A DNA stretch of 49,678 nt from Parabacteroides sp. ZJ-118 (lineage in GTDB: Bacteria; Bacteroidota; Bacteroidia; Bacteroidales; Tannerellaceae): the NCBI RefSeq assembly GCF_011038785.1, contig NZ_JAAKDT010000022.1, positions 1 through 49,678 of the forward strand, read 5' to 3'. Shown here in pieces: positions 33,395-41,931 of the stretch. How positions within the stretch are numbered: position 1 is the first letter of the stretch; each line of letters opens with the position of its first letter. Under the pieces are notes generated by a model that saw only the letters and a program-made list of their open reading frames with translations, was not told the origin of the DNA and ran no database searches. Position numbers and translations under genes: made by a program.

Positions 33395-34588
33395 TTATCT
33401 GTCTGGGGTTGCAGAGACAGTGCACGCCTCGGTGGAAGACGAGGCACACCCCGTCTCTACAATCAGTTGATGCATATTTTTTATTGTGAGGTTTGCCGTA
33501 AGGGAGAAGCGGATACGGGAGGTGCCTTTGGGTACTGTCGGGGGGCGAACCGGGAGACAGTAAAAACCTTTTCGTTGTAGCTCTTCCGCTTTCCGCACGC
33601 AATCCTCGCTTTCTCCCACGATGAAAGGAATGATATGGCTTTGGCTGATCTCACCGCCTTTGCCCGTTAAAGCCTCCGCTAACAATCGGCTATACGCTAG
33701 AAGATTCTCTCGTTCCTTCGTGAGCGAGGGGAGTTTCTCCCATATGAAGGAAGTCCATGCGATTTGGAACGGTGGTAGAGCCGTACTGAATATGAGTGGT
33801 CGCATCGTATTGACCAGATATTCTCGTATCACACGGGAACAAACCAAATAGGCTCCCATGGACGCTAACGCCTTGCCGAAAGTACCGACTAATAGATCGA
33901 TCTCTTGGATACAGCCTTGTTCCTCGGCGATACCTAGCCCCGTCTTTCCGCGGGCTCCGATGGCGTGAGCCTCGTCCACGTACAATAGGACATCGGGATA
34001 TCGCCTTTTGATAGCTATCAGGCGATTTAAGTCGGTTATATCCCCGTCCATGCTGAAAATGCTTTCGGTCAGGATGATGATCGTCTCGTATTGACCGGCG
34101 TTCTTTTGTACGATACGTTCCAGTTGATCATAGTCGTTGTGGCGGTAACGGAGGAAAGGGGAACCACTCAATAAGACGCCATCGATAATGCTGGCGTGCA
34201 CCAGCTTGTCGGCGAGTAATAAGGTCTGCTTATCGGCTAAAGCCGGGAGGATTCCGGTATTGGCATGATAGCCGCTGTTGAAGATCAACGCGGCTTCTCG
34301 GTCGAAGGAGCTGGCGATCAGCTTCTCCAGTTTCGTATATACGGAGAAATTGCCCGTCAACAAACGGGATGAGGAGGATGAGTAGGGGTAGAAGTGACCT
34401 TGTGTGGATGCTTGAAACTCCTCTTGTAAATCCGGCCGGCTGGCCAGTCCCAGATAATCGTTGGAAGAGAGATTCAGCATACGTTTTCCCTCCTTCAATA
34501 TCCATTCCCCTTGATGCTCTACTTCCGTTAAATGCCTGAGATTCCCGGAGGCTCGTAAAGCCGTAAGTTGCTCGTTATATGATTTCAT
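33395..34588 (-). CDS. bioF: 8-amino-7-oxononanoate synthase, with C-terminal extension
   Basis: A 397-residue PLP-dependent alpha-oxoamine synthase that condenses pimeloyl-ACP with alanine. NLSSNDYLGLA (about 39-49), the DEAHAIGARGKTGLG segment (about 205-220) and the PLP lysine in VGTFGKALASMGAY (about 235-248) are conserved. The family ends shortly after a helix like NMHQLIVETG. Here the frame continues for about 20 more residues rich in Ser, Ala and Thr, coded by a palindromic repeat (33411-33460), before a stop. The extension looks acquired and non-essential. Confidence 0.92.
   Translation of the reverse strand: MKSYNEQLTALRASGNLRHLTEVEHQGEWILKEGKRMLNLSSNDYLGLASRPDLQEEFQASTQGHFYPYSSSSSRLLTGNFSVYTKLEKLIASSFDREAALIFNSGYHANTGILPALADKQTLLLADKLVHASIIDGVLLSGSPFLRYRHNDYDQLERIVQKNAGQYETIIILTESIFSMDGDITDLNRLIAIKRRYPDVLLYVDEAHAIGARGKTGLGIAEEQGCIQEIDLLVGTFGKALASMGAYLVCSRVIREYLVNTMRPLIFSTALPPFQIAWTSFIWEKLPSLTKERENLLAYSRLLAEALTGKGGEISQSHIIPFIVGESEDCVRKAEELQRKGFYCLPVRPPTVPKGTSRIRFSLTANLTIKNMHQLIVETGCASSSTEACTVSATPDR
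33411..33460 (-). repeat. Palindromic repeat forming the 3' end of bioF
   Basis: Arms 33411-33431 and 33440-33460 (21 bases each, 8-base loop). On the minus strand the ends read GTAGAGACGGGG ... GTCTCTGC; 20 of 21 positions can pair in RNA if G-U is allowed, with one A-G mismatch. The GTAGAGAC/GTCTCTAC ends resemble an intergenic palindrome seen in many Bacteroidetes and other genomes. Confidence 0.72.
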
Positions 34589-34618
34589 CTATTTATATAT
34601 TACCCGGTTGCAGATAGG

Positions 34619-35908
34619 TTAATTATGCGTTAATACTTTCAATAATCCGGAGGTTAGTTTGGATAGTTCATTCGTGGAGATAATGAAAGGAGGCATGAGG
34701 TAAACCAACCGTCCGAATGGACGTACCCATATCCCTTCCTCTACGAAACGGCGTTGCAATACCGCCATATCCACCGGATGCTTCATCTCGATAACCCCGA
34801 TCGCCCCCAATACCCGTACCTCAGCGACTTCAGGTAGCTTGGTGGCTGGCGCTAATTCCGCTCGTAATTGCTCCTCTATAAGCTTCACCTTCTCCTGCCA
34901 ATGACTGTTGGTCAATAATGAGATCGAGGCCGAAGCGATAGCGCATGCCAAGGGGTTTCCCATAAATGTAGGCCCATGCATAAAGCATCCTGCCTCGCCG
35001 GAACAGATCGTGTCGGCTATCGGCTTTGTCGTGATCGTGGCAGAAAGCGTAAGGTAACCTCCCGTCAATGCCTTTCCGATACACATGATATCGGGTTCGA
35101 CTCCCGCATGTTCCCATGCGAACAACTTTCCGGTACGCCCGAAGCCGGTCGCTATCTCATCGAATATCAATAAGACGTTATACCGGTCACAAAGTTCTCG
35201 GGTACGAACGAGGAAAGTGGGGGAATAGAAATACATGCCTCCAGCTCCCTGTACGATCGGTTCCAAGATCAAGGCAGCGATCTCGTCCGCATGTCGTTCT
35301 AATAAATCCCGCAAAGGGGCTATGGCCTCCTCTCTCCACTCCTCGCCGAATCGGACCGAAGGTTGAGGCAGGAAGTATTGGAGGGGTAGGCTTTTCGAGA
35401 AGATCCCATGCATACCCGTTACCGGGTCGCATACCGACATGGCATGCCAAGTATCCCCGTGATAACCACTACGGATCGTGGCGAAGGTATGTTTTCCCGG
35501 TATGCCTCTGGACTGCCAGTACTGGATCGCCATCTTTAAGGCAACCTCCACGGCTACCGAGCCGCTATCCGCTAGGAATATCTTTTCTAGGGAAGGGGGC
35601 AATAGCGGTAGTAATTTAGAGGCCAATTCGACAGCCGGCTCGTGCGTAAATCCCCCGAACATGATATGGCTCATCTTATCCAGTTGGGTTTTAGCCGCCG
35701 TGTTAAGTACCGGATGGTTGTATCCGTGGATTGCGGCCCACCAAGAAGACATTCCGTCAATTAACTCTCTACCGTCCGCAAGGGTTATTGTCACACCCTC
35801 TGCCTTGGCTACTGGATAAACAGGAAGCGGATCGATGGTCGAGGTGTAGGGATGCCATAGATGATCTCGGTCGTATTGTAAAAGTTCAGTTGTTGTCATT
35901 TTTCCCAA
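34619..35908 (-). CDS. bioA: Adenosylmethionine-8-amino-7-oxononanoate aminotransferase
   Basis: A 429-residue class III PLP aminotransferase that makes 7,8-diaminopelargonate using SAM as amino donor. [16 protein letters not shown] at the N-terminus (with the SAM/KAPA-site residues), [15 protein letters not shown] (about 52-66), [13 protein letters not shown] and the PLP lysine in [14 protein letters not shown] are all BioA-typical. It is not fused to a BioD domain, unlike in some relatives. The start overlaps the end of bioB by 13 bases. Confidence 0.94.
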   Translation of the reverse strand: MGKMTTTELLQYDRDHLWHPYTSTIDPLPVYPVAKAEGVTITLADGRELIDGMSSWWAAIHGYNHPVLNTAAKTQLDKMSHIMFGGFTHEPAVELASKLLPLLPPSLEKIFLADSGSVAVEVALKMAIQYWQSRGIPGKHTFATIRSGYHGDTWHAMSVCDPVTGMHGIFSKSLPLQYFLPQPSVRFGEEWREEAIAPLRDLLERHADEIAALILEPIVQGAGGMYFYSPTFLVRTRELCDRYNVLLIFDEIATGFGRTGKLFAWEHAGVEPDIMCIGKALTGGYLTLSATITTKPIADTICSGEAGCFMHGPTFMGNPLACAIASASISLLTNSHWQEKVKLIEEQLRAELAPATKLPEVAEVRVLGAIGVIEMKHPVDMAVLQRRFVEEGIWVRPFGRLVYLMPPFIISTNELSKLTSGLLKVLTHN

Positions 35909-36879
35909 TCGGTGTTTTCGGTGAGTGAATAGCCTTCGGAGGTAAATAAGACATTGTCTTCCTTTACCTGGCTTCCGATAGTCGTCAGTAAGTCTCCGAT
36001 GATTGCGGAGTTAATCCCGATATATAGGGATTTTCGTTGCGTGACCTCGCTCAATTGTGCCCGTCCACCGGAGAAGCGGAGAAATGCGTTTGGATTGATC
36101 AAGCGGAAAAGGGCGATCGTTGTCAGCCATTCCCCTTCTTGTAAGATCCGTGTATGCTCCATAGGAGTTCCCGGTATCGGCTGTAATAAATTGAGAGGAA
36201 TGGATAAGATACCTTCTTTCCGTAAGAAACAAGCCATCTCGATTCGCTCCTTCATCGTCTCACCCATGCCGATAATACCACCACAGCAGATGCGGTAACC
36301 GATTTCTCGGGCGGCATGTATGGTTTCCATCTTCTGTTCGATTGTATGCGTGGAACAGAGTTGACGGAAATAGGAAGGGGCGGTCTCGATATTGCAGTGA
36401 TAGTTCTCCACTCCGCTATCGTAAAGCGATTGGAGTTGGGAGCGGGTGAGCAATCCCATGGAGGCGCAGCATTTAATATCGCATTGCCGCTTGATTTGCC
36501 GGATTGTGTCGGTAATCTGTCCCATTTCTTTGTCCGATATTCGCTTGCCGCTAGTAACCAAGGCAAAACGCTGGATGCCCTGTTTTCGGTTGTATACCGC
36601 ATGGCGGACACATTCCTTGGTCGGAAGCAAAGGATATAAGTTTATGAGGGTCTTGTAATGTCCCGACTGCGCGCACCATTTGCAATCCTCGCTGCAATTG
36701 CCGCTTTTGGCGTTGATGATGGAACAAGTGTCGAACTTATTCCCCATAAAATGGCGGGTGACTTGGTGGGCGGCCTCGTAAAGCGCCTCTTTGTCCGGGT
36801 GATTCGCCAAGCTTAAAGCCTGTTCCTCGGTAATCTTCCCACCTTCCAGGATGTACAGTTTTGCTTCTTCTATTGTCAT
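35896..36879 (-). CDS. bioB: Biotin synthase
   Basis: A 327-residue radical-SAM enzyme inserting sulfur in dethiobiotin. The radical-SAM cluster motif [11 protein letters not shown] (about residues 61-71) and downstream [28 protein letters not shown] and the Arg of LRFSGGR that binds the second Fe-S cluster are visible. The ATG at 36879 is chosen: GGAGAAA precedes it and it overlaps the upstream small gene's stop in an ATGA. A TTG nine bases upstream is the alternative. First enzyme gene of the biotin operon. Confidence 0.94.
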   Translation of the reverse strand: MTIEEAKLYILEGGKITEEQALSLANHPDKEALYEAAHQVTRHFMGNKFDTCSIINAKSGNCSEDCKWCAQSGHYKTLINLYPLLPTKECVRHAVYNRKQGIQRFALVTSGKRISDKEMGQITDTIRQIKRQCDIKCCASMGLLTRSQLQSLYDSGVENYHCNIETAPSYFRQLCSTHTIEQKMETIHAAREIGYRICCGGIIGMGETMKERIEMACFLRKEGILSIPLNLLQPIPGTPMEHTRILQEGEWLTTIALFRLINPNAFLRFSGGRAQLSEVTQRKSLYIGINSAIIGDLLTTIGSQVKEDNVLFTSEGYSLTENTDWEK

Positions 36880-37325
36880 TTTCTCCAATTTAATAATTTT
36901 ACGTATATATACCCCGTCCCCACAACCAAGTGGAAATAATAAAGGCGGGAAATATCCTCTCGGATATCTCTCGCCTTTACTATATTATACAGTGTATAGT
37001 GGGCTACACGATGAACCGGATGAGCGATCTCATTGGAAGCCAATACCGGCAGTAATGTCGTAAACAGTCCATACGATGTAACAAAACTCCATCTATCTTT
37101 CCCTGTACGCTCCATCTTCTCATCATTCACTTCGAAAAATCCAGCCATAAACGTACCGATTCCGTTATGTAAAGACTGATTCTTTTTCTCGAAGCGATCG
37201 GCTACGGAAAAAGACAATTGTCCGATCGTAACAGCCCTCTGTATACTAATGAAAGCCGCATACGCCTTCCGGCTCCATCTTCTGAAACGGAGTGCCTGCG
37301 AACGAAATATATACGACTTTCTCAT
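36876..37325 (-). CDS. Small conserved protein of unknown function upstream of bioB
   Basis: Frame of 149 codons. The first 40 residues ([35 protein letters not shown]) match a basic, short motif I recall from small Bacteroidales proteins often next to TonB-linked transport genes. The later part has no match I recognise and its coding runs through the hairpin at 36941-36978, so the true protein might be shorter or the gene decayed. Favouring a real gene: GAGAAGTAAG before the ATG, start 16 bases past the transporter stop, and ATGA overlap with bioB. Confidence 0.5.
   Translation of the reverse strand: MRKSYIFRSQALRFRRWSRKAYAAFISIQRAVTIGQLSFSVADRFEKKNQSLHNGIGTFMAGFFEVNDEKMERTGKDRWSFVTSYGLFTTLLPVLASNEIAHPVHRVAHYTLYNIVKARDIREDISRLYYFHLVVGTGYIYVKLLNWRK
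36941..36978 (-). repeat. Hairpin between small gene and bioB, possible attenuator
   Basis: Arms 36941-36957 and 36962-36978 (AAAGGCG...ATATCC with GGATAT...CGCCTTT) with 4-base loop and 4 central mismatches. On the minus strand it is followed by TTTATTATTT, terminator-like, about 60 bases before bioB. Confidence 0.5.
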
Positions 37326-37340
37326 CTTACTTCTCAATTA

Positions 37341-38996
37341 TCAAGCCACTTTCTCCAGTTTCTTCATGATAGAAAACATGAACAACGCAGACAGTAAGCA
37401 AAGAACGATCAACACGCTCCATACCATCCATAACTGCATGCCTCCCCACAAATAGCCGATGATGGCGACCAGATAGTTGCCGATAGCCGTAGCCACGAAC
37501 CATCCACCCATCATCATACCTTTATATTTAGGAGGAGCCACTTTGGATACGAAAGAGATACCCATCGGAGAAAGCAATAATTCGGCGAAGGTCAATACCA
37601 GATAAGTCGAGATCAACCAGTTTGGAGAAACCAATACCTGCAATTTGCTATCCGCCGCTAAAGCGTCCGGTGTAGGCAAACCCGTAGAACCGATCGCCAA
37701 GATCAAGAAACCGCAAGCGGCGATCATCATACCCAATCCGATCTTACGAGGAGCGGACGGCTCTTTCTTCTTATTAGCCAGATAACCAAAGATCGCCAAT
37801 GATACCGGAGTCAATACAACCACGAAGAACGGGTTAAATTGCTGGAAGGTCTGCGGAAGGATCGTTACGGTTTCCGGCATAGCCATATATTTGATACCTA
37901 GAGCGGCTAATGCGGCCACGGTCACGATGCCGGCGACCGTTTTGCCTTTGCTCGTTGTGGATTGTGCGATAGCAAATCCTCCATACACGGCGATAACCAA
38001 TAATGTTAAGTTAATCACATCAAAGCCGATACGATCCAGTCCGGTCACTTGGTTGACCGTATAGTCACGAGCGAAGAACGTCATTGTCAGACCGTTTTGA
38101 TGGAAAGCCATCCAGAAGAACAATACCACGGCGAATACCAGCAGCAAGGCGGTGATACGTTGTTTTGTCTCGGCGGGTGACAATTCCTCTTGCGGAGCAT
38201 GGGCAGCCTCTGCCTGTTTGGTGTTGACATCCGCATGCTTAAAGGTAGAGCGGAATCCCATATAGATAGCCATCGATACGATTAATGAGATACAAGCCAC
38301 ACCGAATCCATAGTTGTATGCCTCAGACAACTTCTCGATATAGGTGGAACAGAACGTAGCCATATCACCGGTGAAACCTTGTGCGCTTTGCAGAGTGGCG
38401 AGTACCTCTTTGTTCTCTGCGGAGATCGTTCCGTTTAAGAATTGGTGAGCGAGCGCCGGGATTTGTGACTCGTAGAAAAGGTTGTACTTACCCAACATCC
38501 AGTCTGTCATTTTAGTGGCTGCCGTAGGTGCGTACATGGCACCGATATTGATCGCCATATAGAACAAACTAAAGGCTTGGTCACGTTTACTTCTGTATTC
38601 CGGTGCATCATACAGATTCCCTACCATCACTTGTAAGTTACCTTTAAATAATCCGGTGCCGCAAGCGATCAGAGCGAGCGATCCGAACATCATGATTTTT
38701 CCCGAGGCGGCATCTGTTGGGATGGCTAATAAAAGATAACCGACAAACATGATGATGATACCCGAGGTAACCATCTTTCCATAGCCGAATTTATCGGCCA
38801 TCATACCGCCAATCAATGGCATAAAATACACGAACGCTAAGAAGCTAGCGAAAATCGTTGATGTCTCAGCGGCCGTATAGCCGAATTTCGCTTGCAAGAA
38901 TAATGTGAAAATCGCAAGCATAGTGTAATAACCGAAGCGTTCGCCCGTGTTTGCGAGCGCTAGAGCATAGAGACCTTTAGGTTGTCCTTGTAACAT
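37341..38996 (-). CDS. POT-family proton-coupled peptide transporter
   Basis: A 551-residue MFS transporter of the POT/PTR2 family, with about 12-14 transmembrane helices. The N-terminal signature NTGERFGYYTMLAIFTLFL (about 16-34) is the ExxERFGYY region; in place of the first Glu is Asn or Thr, so the ExxER proton motif is incomplete. FYMAINIGAMYAP (about 158-170) is the second POT signature. Imports di/tripeptides with protons. A charged loop (about 260-285) splits the halves. It lies 26 bases after the DUF4831 gene, in the same direction. Confidence 0.9.
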   Translation of the reverse strand: MLQGQPKGLYALALANTGERFGYYTMLAIFTLFLQAKFGYTAAETSTIFASFLAFVYFMPLIGGMMADKFGYGKMVTSGIIIMFVGYLLLAIPTDAASGKIMMFGSLALIACGTGLFKGNLQVMVGNLYDAPEYRSKRDQAFSLFYMAINIGAMYAPTAATKMTDWMLGKYNLFYESQIPALAHQFLNGTISAENKEVLATLQSAQGFTGDMATFCSTYIEKLSEAYNYGFGVACISLIVSMAIYMGFRSTFKHADVNTKQAEAAHAPQEELSPAETKQRITALLLVFAVVLFFWMAFHQNGLTMTFFARDYTVNQVTGLDRIGFDVINLTLLVIAVYGGFAIAQSTTSKGKTVAGIVTVAALAALGIKYMAMPETVTILPQTFQQFNPFFVVVLTPVSLAIFGYLANKKKEPSAPRKIGLGMMIAACGFLILAIGSTGLPTPDALAADSKLQVLVSPNWLISTYLVLTFAELLLSPMGISFVSKVAPPKYKGMMMGGWFVATAIGNYLVAIIGYLWGGMQLWMVWSVLIVLCLLSALFMFSIMKKLEKVA

Positions 38997-39022
38997 GTGT
39001 TTTAAATAATATTAGTTTATAC

Positions 39023-40090
39023 TTATTGAATAATTTGCTTTATTGCACCGGTTTCCGGATAGAAAAGAACCTTGACGGGGGCTTTCTTATCTTCAAACAT
39101 AACAGGAGCTAATCCTTCCCGTGTCCCGAATTGGGTGATTTGAACCTCTCCTTTGTAGAGTGTTTTTTTGTCCATTCGTATTTCTATGCGGGCTTTGCCT
39201 GGGACATTGTAGACGATTCCTCTCAATGATTTGTCTTTCTTCTCAGCCTCCTTGGCATCTAGAATCGGAGCTCTTTCTGTCGCTTTCAGGCTCATATAGA
39301 CAGGGATACCGCCCAAATCATCAGCGTCTACGATACCTAGTTGCTTGGAGAAACGGAACAAAACTTCTTTATCCAAGTCATCGTGAGGGATAATGCTTAC
39401 CTCATAATGCTCGGTTTCTTTGGTCAAGATCCCGGTAAAAAGGTTTGTCAATGCTTTTTCTTGCTCTTCCAACTGCTGGATCACCAGTTTCATGGATTCA
39501 CCATCGGGAGGTAAATTATCCGCTTCCCCGGTCAAGATATTCAAACGGCTTTCTCGAATACGGTAAATTTGCTTAGCGGCTACCTCTGCTTGCTTTGCCG
39601 TAGACCCAGCCATCAGTAGCTCTTCGGAGAATACGGATGCGTCCGTTACTTTCTGTTGGGTGCCTTTATTTTTCTTTACGGCATCAAGCTCCGACTCTAC
39701 CGGTGTATATTCTGCGTTTATCGAGCATAATAGTCCATCTTCAGTAAGGCAAGCGTAGGGGGCAACCGTGCCTTGCTTGAATTCTACGATATAGGTATTA
39801 TCCGCATCGGGTAATCCCCGGTTGATCAGACTGATTTTTCCGAGATCGAAATAAACCTTGTCTTCGGTGACCGCATCTTTCACGCCTAAATACTTCTCAG
39901 TATATTGATAGTAAGGCCCGGCTTTGCAGGTCACTTTCGTCACTTCGGCATCAACGACCAGCGAGGTTTTGGGTAATGAGTAGGTGATTCCGAAATTATT
40001 TGCTTTTATGGCGTTCTTTTTCACTACCTTGGTTTGTGCCATAAGCGGCATCCCGAGAAGTAAACTAGCTATAATGATTATATTCTTCAT
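39023..40090 (-). CDS. DUF4831 family exported protein
   Basis: A 355-residue secreted or periplasmic protein with a signal peptide (about 1-18, LMAQ). DUF4831 is a Bacteroidetes family with no assigned role; characteristic stretches are FGITYSLPKTSLVVDAEVTK near the N-terminus and RESRLNILTGEADNLPPDGESMKL in the middle (about 183-205). Possibly an envelope protein. It has a good promoter and may drive the peptide transporter and the biotin genes behind it. Confidence 0.8.
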   Translation of the reverse strand: MKNIIIIASLLLGMPLMAQTKVVKKNAIKANNFGITYSLPKTSLVVDAEVTKVTCKAGPYYQYTEKYLGVKDAVTEDKVYFDLGKISLINRGLPDADNTYIVEFKQGTVAPYACLTEDGLLCSINAEYTPVESELDAVKKNKGTQQKVTDASVFSEELLMAGSTAKQAEVAAKQIYRIRESRLNILTGEADNLPPDGESMKLVIQQLEEQEKALTNLFTGILTKETEHYEVSIIPHDDLDKEVLFRFSKQLGIVDADDLGGIPVYMSLKATERAPILDAKEAEKKDKSLRGIVYNVPGKARIEIRMDKKTLYKGEVQITQFGTREGLAPVMFEDKKAPVKVLFYPETGAIKQIIQ

Positions 40091-40122
40091 ATCCCAGTTT
40101 ATTTAATCTGTATATTATTGCG

Positions 40123-40153
40123 CAAAACTATGAAATATTTTGCGTAAAACCAA
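40123..40153 (-). promoter_or_regulatory. Promoter of the DUF4831 gene
   Basis: Minus strand: TTGG (40153-40150), 19-base spacer, TAGTTTTG (40130-40123), an exact TAnnTTTG. About 30 bases before the start codon. Confidence 0.58.
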
Positions 40154-40225
40154 TTGGAAACATTAGAAAAGTGGAGCGTACATATAGGAACTTAGCAAGT
40201 GGCTGCGTCCGGAAATATTAAAAGG

Positions 40226-41740
40226 TTATCTTGGCATATCCGGCAAAGAAAAACCGTTGTTATACGTATGCTTGATCCATTCGTTGGCCATCTCCGCAGC
40301 GTTAAACTCAGCGAAGCGACGGTCGAAACGAGGGTCTCCGTCAATTACCTTGAAATCATCCACCGTGACGATCTTGATCTTATCGTTTGGGGAGATGTTC
40401 GTAAACCGCATATTCTCTCCATCCCATTGCAACTCACGATGCAAACCTTGCAGTCCGGAGAGGCGAACGGCCAAAACTCCCATCACGACCATCTCGTTGA
40501 ATGGACCGGAGAACTGGAAATTGGAAGAGGCCTCCGTACGATTTTCCGGGGATTCCTTGCAAGCGCGGATCCAGTCTTGCTCGTGGGCGTTGGTAGACCA
40601 GATGTCTCCATTGCCGCCTTTCACTCTCGGGATCGTAGGTTTGGGCTGGTTGAAATGCTCCATGTCGGAAACCGGTAATAGGGTCGGGTTCATTCCGTAA
40701 CAGCCTGTCATGATTTTTCCTTTTGTACCAATGAAGATGATACCGCCGTTCTCGTCGCCCATCATCTGTCCATCTTTCAATTCTTCCGGACGGGGGGGCA
40801 TCAGACCGCCATCGTACCAATAGACCTTCACTTCCGGCATCTTGACATTCCCTTTGGGCGGACGTGCGGGGAATGTATAGGTTACGATCTGTGCGTGAGG
40901 AGGGGAGTACAGGTTACTCAAAGTAGAGCTGCCGATTACGTTGGTCGGATATTTTAAGTCGAGTGCCCAATACAACGGGTCCATGATATGGCAAGCCATA
41001 TCGCCTAAGGCTCCGGTTCCGAAGTCCCACCATCCACGCCAGTTCCAAGGGGTATAAACCGGATTATAAGGCCGCTTTTGAGCCGGGCCGATCCATAAAT
41101 CCCAATCCAGAGTCTTCGGACACTTTGGGGTATCGCTCGGTTTCACCAAGCCTTGGGGCCAGATAGGGCGGTCTGTCCAACAATGTACCTCATATACATC
41201 GCCGATTACGCCGGACTGTATCCATTCTGAGATCTGCCGGCACCAGTCGAATGAGTTACCTTGGTTACCCATCTGAGTGGCTACCTTATATTTCTTTGCC
41301 AGTTTGGTAAGCAAACGCGATTCGTAAACGGAGTGGGTGAGCGGTTTTTGTGTATAGCAATGTTTTCCTAGTGTGATTGCGTGGGCGGTTACGCCGGCAT
41401 GTGAATGGTCTGGAGTGGCAACCATAATCGCATCGATAGACTTACCCATTTCATCGAACATGACACGCCAGTCTTTAAAGCGTTTAGCCTTCGGGTAATC
41501 CTTGAAAGTCTTGTCCGCATAATGCCAATCTACATCGCATAAAGCTACGATATTTTCCGTGTTCATATTGGCTAGGTTCCGACGTCCCATACCGCCGATA
41601 CCGATACCCGCGATATTCAGTTTGTCACTGGGAGCTGTATAACCAAAGGATTTACCGAGCACGGAACCCGGAACGATCGTTAGTCCGGCTGCCGCTACGG
41701 CTCCGGTTTTGAGGAAACTTCTTCTCGAAATGTTTTTCAT
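40226..41740 (-). CDS. Gfo/Idh/MocA-family oxidoreductase with Tat signal
   Basis: A 504-residue exported NAD(P)-linked dehydrogenase-like protein. The N-terminus SRRSFLKTGAVAAAGL is a twin-arginine signal, so it should be exported folded with its cofactor. The Rossmann motif is GIGIGGMGRRNLANM (about 46-60); MVATPDHSHAGVTAHAI and the GKHCYTQKPLTHS segment (about 110-140) follow, with Gln replacing the Glu of the EKP motif. The C-terminal domain contains MACHIMDPLYWALDL. Related Bacteroidetes enzymes act on sugars or glycosidic bonds; the substrate here is unknown. Confidence 0.9.
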   Translation of the reverse strand: MKNISRRSFLKTGAVAAAGLTIVPGSVLGKSFGYTAPSDKLNIAGIGIGGMGRRNLANMNTENIVALCDVDWHYADKTFKDYPKAKRFKDWRVMFDEMGKSIDAIMVATPDHSHAGVTAHAITLGKHCYTQKPLTHSVYESRLLTKLAKKYKVATQMGNQGNSFDWCRQISEWIQSGVIGDVYEVHCWTDRPIWPQGLVKPSDTPKCPKTLDWDLWIGPAQKRPYNPVYTPWNWRGWWDFGTGALGDMACHIMDPLYWALDLKYPTNVIGSSTLSNLYSPPHAQIVTYTFPARPPKGNVKMPEVKVYWYDGGLMPPRPEELKDGQMMGDENGGIIFIGTKGKIMTGCYGMNPTLLPVSDMEHFNQPKPTIPRVKGGNGDIWSTNAHEQDWIRACKESPENRTEASSNFQFSGPFNEMVVMGVLAVRLSGLQGLHRELQWDGENMRFTNISPNDKIKIVTVDDFKVIDGDPRFDRRFAEFNAAEMANEWIKHTYNNGFSLPDMPR

Positions 41741-41931
41741 AACTATTAAATTTTAAGAAAACGATATACTATAGTGTTCGTAAATGAAGGTTGCGCCAAA
41801 GAACCTTGATGCCGCCACTATTTTCCCGTCTCGTCCGGGATCTGTATCCTGTCATATGATGTAGCCAAACGGTGCTATAAGAGTTATTGTAGCAAACGAA
41901 AGTAAAAACGCCCGTTTTGTTTTTGCTGGAT

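Noticed and set aside
41741-41931. Regulatory RNA between nnr and the Gfo/Idh gene
   Set aside because: Only a very short AAAAC/GTTTT hairpin and scattered weak inverted repeats; nothing that resembles a known riboswitch.
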